Part shown: positions 55,602-62,400 of the stretch, piece by piece | Position numbering within the stretch: position 1 is the stretch's first letter | How the letters are laid out: each line of letters opens with the position of its first letter | Translations under genes and position numbers: made by a program | Assembly: GCF_045066735.1 (NCBI RefSeq) | Contig: NZ_JBISHH010000002.1 | Span: forward strand, 1 to 64,000 | Direction of reading: 5' to 3' | From: Algibacter sp045066735 | GTDB taxonomy: Bacteria > Bacteroidota > Bacteroidia > Flavobacteriales > Flavobacteriaceae | DNA: 64,000 nucleotides | Notes under the pieces: model-generated | Database searches by the model: none | What the model saw: the letters and a program-made list of their open reading frames with translations, nothing else | What the model was told of the DNA's origin: nothing

Positions 55602-57398
55602 ATGAAGGTATTACGAATAGCAACTATAAAAGCGTTTTTTTTAGGAACTCTTTTTACTATTTCAAGTTGTAAATCGAATTCAGAAAAGCAAGAAAACATA
55701 ATAGGAATACCTAAAAACCTAGCACAAGCCCATACAGGCAGTTTTGGAGATCAAGGCGATGGTACATATATCAATCCGATATTAAATGCCGATTACCCAG
55801 ATTCTGATATCGAGCAAGTTGGCGATACCTATTACATGATTACCTCCAAGCAACACATGTCACCAGGTATGCCTATTTTAGAATCTAAAGACATGGTAAA
55901 CTGGACAAATGTAGGGCATGTTTTCGATAGCTTATCGTGGGCTCCAGAATACAATTGGGATAGAATGAATGGCTATTCTTTTGGAACTTGGGCAGGCGAT
56001 TTGGCCTATCATGAAGGCACATGGTATTGCTACCAAATAGATTATCAACATGGTTTAATGGTGGCTACAGCAAAAGATATTAAAGGCCCATGGAGTAAAC
56101 CTATTATGATGCTACCTAAAGCAAAAGTATTAGACGATCCAGGTGTGTTTTGGGACCACGAGTCACATAAAGCTTACGTTATAATCAACACCGGAGGAAA
56201 ACAAAAAAGTGCTAATAATAAAATTGAAGGCAACGAAAACAGAATTTACGAAATGAGTTGGGATGGTACAAAAATCCTAGACGAGGGTAAATTAGCCTAT
56301 ACAGGTATGGGGGCCGAAGCCGCAAAAATTTATAAAATTGATGGTGTTTGGTATATCTTTTTAGCACAATGGACCATGGGAGATAAATCCACCAAGCCTG
56401 GAGTTAAAAACCCAAAAAACGACCGAAAACAAATCGTATTACGTTCTAAAAAAAGTATTTACGGACCTTACGAAGTTAAAACTGTTTTAGAAAAAGGAAC
56501 TGCTTTTAATAATCGTAGTTGTAGTCAAGGGGGGGTAATGCAAGCACCCGATAAATCGTGGTGGTACATGCACCAACTCATTCAAAACGACGATATTCCT
56601 TTTCAAGGGCGCCCGCAATGTTTAGCTCCTGTTACATGGGTAGATGGTTGGCCAATAATTGGCATAGACGAAGATAACGATGGTATTGGCGAGCCTGTAA
56701 AACAGCACAAAAAACCTATTGACGGCTTTCCAATTTCAGCACCAAGTTCAGATGATGATTTTTCTTCAGCAGAATTAGGTTTCCAATGGGAGTGGAATCA
56801 TAATCCAAGAAACACACATTGGTCTTTAACCGATCGCGAAGGCTGGTTGCGTTTAAAAGCCAGTAAAGTGTTACCCAATAAAAAAGGCTACGGACCAAAA
56901 ATTAATGAGTGGACTAACAACGATGGCTCAGACTCCGATTTCTGGAGAGCCTGCAACACCATAAGTCAGCGTATTATGGGTATTACCACCGGAACTGCAG
57001 TCGCTAAATTCGATATTTCAGGAATGCAACCCCACCAAGTAGCAGGTTTTGTTCGTTATGGCGGCGTGTTTAATTTATTGGGCGTGGAGGTAAACGAGGC
57101 TGGTAAAAAACACTTGTTTTACATGAACCCAATGGCAGAAAAAATCATGGGGCCAGAACTAACAAGCAACGATCTATATGTACGAACATCAAACAAAATT
57201 AACCAAGCCACATACGAGTATAGTTTAGATGGGGAGAATTATAAAGCATTCGGACCAACCTTTACCATTGCTTTTGGCAAATGGACAGGAGACCGTCTAG
57301 GTTTCTTTTCATGGAACGAAAAACAGGACGCAGGCTACATAGATGTCGATTGGTTTACCTATGATTACGATGGGCCGAAAGCAGTAAAAGCATTATAG
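55602..57398 (+). CDS. GH43 family glycosidase lipoprotein, probable beta-xylosidase type
   Basis: 598 residues, lipoprotein Cys23 (TISSCKS). The five-bladed GH43 propeller is present with candidate catalytic acids in NADYPDSD (Asp about 62-64, base), LDDPGVFWD (about 177, pKa modulator) and GMGAEAAKIY (Glu about 238, acid). About residue 385 onward is a concanavalin-like C-terminal domain (FQWEWNHNPRNTHWSLTDREGWLRLKA), as in GH43 beta-xylosidases. With ulvan as the proposed substrate, xylose removal is a sensible role; arabinofuranosidase or galactosidase activity cannot be excluded. It lies 13 bp after the jelly-roll protein. Repeat R2 follows before the sulfatase. Confidence 0.85.
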   Translation: MKVLRIATIKAFFLGTLFTISSCKSNSEKQENIIGIPKNLAQAHTGSFGDQGDGTYINPILNADYPDSDIEQVGDTYYMITSKQHMSPGMPILESKDMVNWTNVGHVFDSLSWAPEYNWDRMNGYSFGTWAGDLAYHEGTWYCYQIDYQHGLMVATAKDIKGPWSKPIMMLPKAKVLDDPGVFWDHESHKAYVIINTGGKQKSANNKIEGNENRIYEMSWDGTKILDEGKLAYTGMGAEAAKIYKIDGVWYIFLAQWTMGDKSTKPGVKNPKNDRKQIVLRSKKSIYGPYEVKTVLEKGTAFNNRSCSQGGVMQAPDKSWWYMHQLIQNDDIPFQGRPQCLAPVTWVDGWPIIGIDEDNDGIGEPVKQHKKPIDGFPISAPSSDDDFSSAELGFQWEWNHNPRNTHWSLTDREGWLRLKASKVLPNKKGYGPKINEWTNNDGSDSDFWRACNTISQRIMGITTGTAVAKFDISGMQPHQVAGFVRYGGVFNLLGVEVNEAGKKHLFYMNPMAEKIMGPELTSNDLYVRTSNKINQATYEYSLDGENYKAFGPTFTIAFGKWTGDRLGFFSWNEKQDAGYIDVDWFTYDYDGPKAVKAL

Positions 57399-57417
57399 GT
57401 TTAAGTGTTAAATATTT

Positions 57418-57504
57418 GGGCGTTACCCACAAGGGGTCGGGCTTTCACTAGTCGCTCCTCCTAAGGTCGGGAGCTCCAACAGGCCGTTCAATCCCTAACG
57501 CGGG
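57418..57504. repeat. Flavobacterial intergenic repeat, copy R2
   Basis: GGGCGTTACCC, GGGGTCGGGCTTTC, CTAGTCGCTCC, GGGAGCTCCAAC and CAATCCCTAACGCGGG in order, with inverted GCGTTA/TAACGC ends as in R1. GC is higher than its surroundings. Like R1 it interrupts an operon directly upstream of a sulfatase gene. Confidence 0.8.
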
Positions 57505-57562
57505 GGATGTCCGATAGGCTCCTATATTAAACTAAATTAGCGCTATCTTGCAAACTAAAAGC

Positions 57563-59161
57563 ATGTCAATGTATAACTTAAAATTGATAAATTATTGTTT
57601 TATTATACTATCTGTTTTAGCATGTCAAAACAAGGAAAAAAAGCAGATAGAAAAAGCTAAGCCCAACATCTTATTCATTTTAGTAGACGATTTAGGTTAC
57701 CACGATTTAGGTGTTACAGGAAGTACATTTTACCAAACCCCAAACGTAGATAAATTAGCAAACCAAGCCATGATGTTTACCCAAGGCTATGCAGCAAGTC
57801 GTGTTTGTAGTCCGTCCAGAGCTAGTATTATGACGGGTAAATTTACCGCACGCCACGGTATTACAGATTGGATAGGTGCAAAAACAGGAAAAGCGTGGCG
57901 CACTAGAAACCGCCACGATAAATTATTGCCAGCCGATTATATACATACCTTACCAAATGAAGAAGTCACTATAGCCGAAGCGTTTAAAACTAATGGTTAC
58001 AAAACTTTTTTTGCAGGAAAATGGCATTTAGGAGGTAAAGGGTCGTACCCCGAAGATCATGGTTTCGACATTAATATCGCTGGTATAGATGCAGGCTCAC
58101 CTCGAGGTGGTTTTTTTTCACCATGGAATAATCCTAAACTAGAAAATAAAAAAAAAGGCGAAAACCTTACCATGCGTTTAGCCCAAGAAACCGCAGATTT
58201 TATCAAACAAAATAAAGACTCTACATTCTTTGCATTTTTATCATTTTACGCTGTGCATGCTCCTATTCAAACCACAGAAGCCAAGTGGGCAAAATACAGA
58301 AATAAAGCAGACCGTATAGGGATTGCAGAATCTGGTTATAAAATGGAACGCGTGCTACCCATTCGTCAAGTGCAAGATAATCCCATTTATGGTGGTTTGG
58401 TTGAAACTATGGATGACGCCGTTGGTGTAGTTTTAAAAGCATTAAAAGATAATGGGATAGCTGAAAATACGATTGTAGTATTTACTTCAGATAATGGAGG
58501 AGTAGCCTCGGGAGATCATTATGCTACCAGTAATTTGCCATTACGAGGCGGTAAAGGCTACCAATGGGAAGGTGGTATTCGCGAACCGTATTTTATAAAA
58601 GTACCATGGTTAAAACATGCAGGTTCAAAAACTGAATTTCCAGTAATTAACACCGATTTTTACCCCACATTATTAGATTTAGCTAATGTGCCATTAAACC
58701 CAGAACAACATAAAGATGGTATAAGTTTAAAGCCGCTTTTAGAAGGAGAAAATCTAAAAATAAACAGACCGCTTTTTTGGCATTATCCACATTACGGAAA
58801 CCAGGGCGGAGAACCGGCTTCAATCATTCAAAAAGACGGGTGGAAGTTAATTCATTATTGGGAAGATAACCATGAGGAATTGTTTAAGTTACCTTCAACT
58901 GAAAATGATGATTTAAACTTAATTTCTAAGCATACCAAACTCGCAAAAAATCTTTCAAATCAACTTAGGTCTTGGCTTAAAGAAGTAGGAGCAAAGTATC
59001 CCATAAAGGATCCTCAGTTTAATTCAGTTAAAGCCAATGAAAGATATTTAAATACCGTAAATAAAAAATGGCCATCACTAGAAAAACAACGTTTAGAAGA
59101 GTTATCAAAAGATTTTAAACCAAATGCTACTTGGTGGGGTAGTAAAGTTATTTTAGATTAA
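57563..59161 (+). CDS. S1-family sulfatase lipoprotein
   Basis: 532 residues from ATG 57563 (a TTG at 57548 gives five more; ATG 57569 two fewer). Lipoprotein Cys in LSVLACQNK. Type I sulfatase features: FILVDDLGYHDLG with the metal Asp pair, the formylglycine signature CSPSRASIMTG (Cys82), GKWHLGG, and SDNGGVASGDHYATSNLPLRGGKG. It resembles the arylsulfatase A-like branch and differs clearly from the sulfatases at 16474 and 24765, so the locus has three distinct specificities. Probably desulfates ulvan oligosaccharides. It needs a formylglycine-generating enzyme encoded elsewhere. Same-strand neighbours: GH43 upstream, DUF1080 26 bp downstream. Confidence 0.9.
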   Translation: MSMYNLKLINYCFIILSVLACQNKEKKQIEKAKPNILFILVDDLGYHDLGVTGSTFYQTPNVDKLANQAMMFTQGYAASRVCSPSRASIMTGKFTARHGITDWIGAKTGKAWRTRNRHDKLLPADYIHTLPNEEVTIAEAFKTNGYKTFFAGKWHLGGKGSYPEDHGFDINIAGIDAGSPRGGFFSPWNNPKLENKKKGENLTMRLAQETADFIKQNKDSTFFAFLSFYAVHAPIQTTEAKWAKYRNKADRIGIAESGYKMERVLPIRQVQDNPIYGGLVETMDDAVGVVLKALKDNGIAENTIVVFTSDNGGVASGDHYATSNLPLRGGKGYQWEGGIREPYFIKVPWLKHAGSKTEFPVINTDFYPTLLDLANVPLNPEQHKDGISLKPLLEGENLKINRPLFWHYPHYGNQGGEPASIIQKDGWKLIHYWEDNHEELFKLPSTENDDLNLISKHTKLAKNLSNQLRSWLKEVGAKYPIKDPQFNSVKANERYLNTVNKKWPSLEKQRLEELSKDFKPNATWWGSKVILD

Positions 59162-59187
59162 GACATTCATTAAAACTAGTAAAAATT

Positions 59188-59943
59188 ATGCGTACAATAT
59201 TTTGTATCTTCCTTGCAAGTTTGTGTTTTTCTTCATGTAAAAATAAAGAAACATACTTAGAAAATAAAAATGGATTTCAAACCATATTTAATGAAGAAAA
59301 TTTAAATGGGTGGCGAGGAGACTCAACCTATTGGCGTGTTGAAAAAGGAATACTAATTGGAGAGGTAACTCCAGGAACCATTTTAAAGCAAAATTCTTTT
59401 ATAATATATGAAAAAGAACAACCTGAAAATTTTGAATTAACACTAGAATATAAGGTTTCTGAATCTGGGAATAGTGGCATAAACTATAGAAGTGAAATTA
59501 TTAATAACAAGCCTTTTGCTTTAAGAGGGTATCAATGCGATATTGACGGTAAAAATAAATATACAGGACAAAATTACGAAGAAAAAAAGCGCACTACATT
59601 GGCATATATGGGCGAAACTGTAACAATTCCACAAATGCCAACTAGAATACCTAGCGATAGTTTGCGTAAAAATGTAAAGCAAAATTGCTGGCAAACCCGA
59701 ACTATTACCGAAACTAAATTAAAGCCTAAGCTAAAATCATTTGTTAAAACTAACGATTGGAATACGGTTCATCTTATTGTAAACGGTAACATAATGCAGC
59801 ATTATATAAATGATGTGTTATTTAGTAAGGTAACAGATACAGATGAAATCAATAGGTCTAAAAAAGGCTATATTGGTGTTCAAGTTCATGTGGGACCTCC
59901 TATGAAAATAGAATATAGAAATATTAGATTAAAACACTTATAA
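59188..59943 (+). CDS. DUF1080 (3-keto-disaccharide hydrolase-type) lipoprotein
   Basis: 251 residues, lipoprotein signal (LCFSSCKNK). A single concanavalin-like DUF1080 domain: GFQTIFNEENLNGWRGDSTYWRVEKGILIGE, NFELTLEYKVSESGNSGINYRSE, LRGYQCDIDG, TNDWNTVHLIVNGNIMQHYIND, GYIGVQVHVGPP. This is the second DUF1080 gene in the locus besides the double-domain one at 13535, but here no oxidoreductase is adjacent. It may cleave 3-keto-glycosides; many DUF1080 proteins remain uncharacterised, so a binding role is also possible. Last gene of the plus-strand operon. Confidence 0.82.
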   Translation: MRTIFCIFLASLCFSSCKNKETYLENKNGFQTIFNEENLNGWRGDSTYWRVEKGILIGEVTPGTILKQNSFIIYEKEQPENFELTLEYKVSESGNSGINYRSEIINNKPFALRGYQCDIDGKNKYTGQNYEEKKRTTLAYMGETVTIPQMPTRIPSDSLRKNVKQNCWQTRTITETKLKPKLKSFVKTNDWNTVHLIVNGNIMQHYINDVLFSKVTDTDEINRSKKGYIGVQVHVGPPMKIEYRNIRLKHL

Positions 59944-59994
59944 ATATCTAATTAATGGACAACTGTTTAAATTGTTTAAAGCTAAAAAATAGAA

Positions 59995-60873
59995 CTATCT
60001 TTTTTTAGATTTGAAGGGTTTTTCAGGGTTATTCTCTACATATGTTTTTAAGAGTGACTTTACTATTTCAACAGAACCAGCTTCTAAACCACCATGTACT
60101 TTGGCTCCTGTAATCCAGTATAAAACCATTCCTGCGTCTGAACAATCCCATTTTCCTTTTTGAAATTTTACAATATTATCTATTTCCGCTATATTTCCTA
60201 TGGTCCAAATTAGTCGTATTCTTGAGTCGGTATAATCTCTAGCCCAATCCCATTCGCCATGGTTAAGTTTTAAGTTGATATTTTGGTCTGGAATACGCAC
60301 TTCTTCAATACCAAAATCAAGAATTTGTTGCCATGTGTAAAAGTCACCAGCGTTATCGTTAGCAGGATGATGTGTAATTACTTTAACAAATTTATGTTTT
60401 GCTTTAGGGGTTTTTTGTAAAGCCATGCCTATAATATCTGGTTCTCCCGCTTCAATTATCCATAAAGGGTCTTTAGCTGTAGAGGTATTTATTGCCCAAC
60501 ATAAATCATTTATTGTTTCTTCTTTTTGCCAAATGGCATCATAAAAAGTTAAATGGTCAAAACCACCCCAACGTCTCGCTGTCATATCGCATGTTACTTG
60601 CATTAAATGGTGGCGCTCTTTTTCGGCTTTTTCAGAAATTCTGTCATCTCTAACCAAATCGCAACTATGGGAATAATGTACAAGTCTGCCTTCTAACCCA
60701 GCGGCTCTTAGAAGGGCAATGGAAATAGCGGTGCCTCCAAGATCATCTGGGTCTGGAGAATTTCCGTCTGCTACAATAGCTATTCTGCCATTTGGTGGAT
60801 TAATGTTTTGAGCCGTTGCAGCTATTGAAATACATATAAAAATAAATAGTAATTGTAAGGATTTATTAGGCAT
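59995..60873 (-). CDS. Exported nucleoside-hydrolase-like protein
   Basis: 292 residues with a signal peptide ending in ATAQ. The N-terminus of the mature protein has RIAIVADGNSPDPDDLGGTAISIALLRAAG. Its spaced acidic residues (D-x6-DD) resemble the calcium-binding Asp cluster of inosine-uridine nucleoside hydrolases (DTDxGxDDA). Later motifs include LWIIEAGEPDIIGMALQ, KVITHHPAND and GLEAGSVEIVKSLL. I do not recognise a characterised close relative. A secreted member in a polysaccharide locus probably acts on a glycoside rather than a nucleoside; this is inference. It follows the jelly-roll gene by 24 bp on the minus strand and shares its promoter (site 13). Confidence 0.55.
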   Translation of the reverse strand: MPNKSLQLLFIFICISIAATAQNINPPNGRIAIVADGNSPDPDDLGGTAISIALLRAAGLEGRLVHYSHSCDLVRDDRISEKAEKERHHLMQVTCDMTARRWGGFDHLTFYDAIWQKEETINDLCWAINTSTAKDPLWIIEAGEPDIIGMALQKTPKAKHKFVKVITHHPANDNAGDFYTWQQILDFGIEEVRIPDQNINLKLNHGEWDWARDYTDSRIRLIWTIGNIAEIDNIVKFQKGKWDCSDAGMVLYWITGAKVHGGLEAGSVEIVKSLLKTYVENNPEKPFKSKKR

Positions 60874-60897
60874 TGTTAAACTAGATTTTTGTTATTT

Positions 60898-62154
60898 TTA
60901 AATAAGAATTGTGGGTTTTATTAAATCAATACTAGTATTTAGTTTTGGTAATAAGTTGATGGCGCGCTTTGAATAGATTTTCCCATACCAACGGCCTCGA
61001 GTCCATTTTTCACCATCGCTACCAATTTTGGATGTAACTGTAATTTTGTCTCCTTTATTTAAGGCAGTATTTTCCCAAAGGGTATTAAACTTTTTGCCTT
61101 CTTCAAATAGTCTTTGTGTTAATTTTGGAGAATAACTACCAATTTCAATGTCATTTATAGAAATAGTAAAGGTAGATTTTCCATCATTTTCGGCTACACC
61201 AACAAAAATAATATCATAATGATCAGATTGAAAATTAAAAGTAGTCGTTGTTGTGGCTTGCTCATGTTTTTTAGGGTTAATAGCAAGCCAGTTTTTTCCA
61301 TTTTTATAAAAATTTGTGTCTTTTACGGGGAATTCTTGAGCGGCAATAGATTTAATTTCTTCTGATGCTTTAGCTATAGTTGAGAAATAAGATGGCATTT
61401 TGACTTCCGGAAAACTTGCTGGCAATTCGCCTTGTGCCAAAGTAGTTTCTGGACCTTTTTCAACAGGTATATAGTTCGTATCGTTTGTTAAAATAAATTT
61501 ATCAAACTCAAAACCGTCTTCGCGCATACTAAATTGAACCGTATGAATTCCCTTTTTGTGAATATCTAAATATATTTTATGCGGTACGCCGCAGTGAATT
61601 TCATTGGTTCGTTGCTTGCTTTCCCAGGTCCATTGGTTTTTTCCAGTACACCATTGCATCTGCCTTCCGTTTTCTAGCCAAATATTATTTAATCCAATAT
61701 GTAAGCCATTATCCTCACCGCCTGTACTAAAGGCGCCTACCCAAACATAATAACGCCCAGGTGTGTTAAACTTTATTTTGTAGCTTAAAACTGCTATTTT
61801 TCCAGGCTCGTTGGTAAAGTTTTCTCCATGTATTAATTTATCATCATGTGTAACACGCTCATCAGGTAAGATTTCTAGATATGCGTTATTACTAGCATCA
61901 TAAACATGTAGTTTGTCCTCGTCTCTTCCCATTTTAGGGAGTTCTTCTTTTGATGTTCTAAACCATTTTCTTTTTTGGGTTAGACTTTGTAGGTAAAAGT
62001 ACTCTACCTCAATGGCAACACTGCCATTTTGTTCTTCAAAAGTTAATGCATTATTTATTAAAGGCAAACTTAAAGCATCATTTTGAGCCTCCAAAAATAG
62101 ACATGTAAAGGTAAAAAGGATAGTAACGATATTTCCTAATTTTAATGGTCTCAC
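60898..62154 (-). CDS. Secreted jelly-roll protein (CBM-like), function unknown
   Basis: 418 residues beginning at GTG 62154 (MRPLKLGNIVTIL), with a signal peptide ending in LEAQ; no ATG fits. About residues 30-235 form a jelly-roll module opening LTFEEQNGSVAIEVEY and containing GRYYVWVGAFSTGGEDNGLHIGLNN and HTVQFSMREDGFEFDKFILTND. This resembles the modules found attached to agarases and the secreted protein at 54647. The C-terminal about 150 residues are another beta domain (FNFQSDHYDIIFVGVAENDGKSTFTISIND; GRWYGKIYSK). No catalytic residues are apparent and there is no sorting domain. It is first in a two-gene minus-strand operon from promoter site 13. Confidence 0.55.
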   Translation of the reverse strand: MRPLKLGNIVTILFTFTCLFLEAQNDALSLPLINNALTFEEQNGSVAIEVEYFYLQSLTQKRKWFRTSKEELPKMGRDEDKLHVYDASNNAYLEILPDERVTHDDKLIHGENFTNEPGKIAVLSYKIKFNTPGRYYVWVGAFSTGGEDNGLHIGLNNIWLENGRQMQWCTGKNQWTWESKQRTNEIHCGVPHKIYLDIHKKGIHTVQFSMREDGFEFDKFILTNDTNYIPVEKGPETTLAQGELPASFPEVKMPSYFSTIAKASEEIKSIAAQEFPVKDTNFYKNGKNWLAINPKKHEQATTTTTFNFQSDHYDIIFVGVAENDGKSTFTISINDIEIGSYSPKLTQRLFEEGKKFNTLWENTALNKGDKITVTSKIGSDGEKWTRGRWYGKIYSKRAINLLPKLNTSIDLIKPTILI

Positions 62155-62214
62155 TTCGTTAATTATTACCTTTTATTTCAAAAGGGTTTTAATTTAAATT
62201 TATACTAAATTTTT

Positions 62215-62259
62215 TAAAAATAGACACTAACTTTTATTAATGTGACCTGCTCTATCCTG
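62215..62259 (-). promoter_or_regulatory. CAGGATA-type promoter, site 13 (minus-strand operon)
   Basis: On the minus strand CAGGATA (62259-62253) and CAGGTCA (62249-62243) precede by 20 nt TATTTTTA (62222-62215). The GTG start at 62154 is about 60 nt below. Confidence 0.8.
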
Positions 62260-62326
62260 TATTCCTATTTTTTAAAATAGAACATAAATAATAAAGAAAT
62301 AAAAGTAAGAATTTTATCTCAGTGAA

Positions 62327-62371
62327 ACAGATAGTACAGGATAGTTAATAATAAAACAGTGTATAAATTTG
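62327..62371 (+). promoter_or_regulatory. CAGGATA-type promoter, site 14 (third SusC)
   Basis: Degenerate ACAGATA (62327-62333) and perfect CAGGATA (62337-62343), 20 nt, then a perfect Bacteroidetes -7 box TAAATTTG (62364-62371). Divergent from site 13; start codon 29 nt on. Confidence 0.85.
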
Positions 62372-62400
62372 GATTAATACAATTAATTAACTAAATATTT

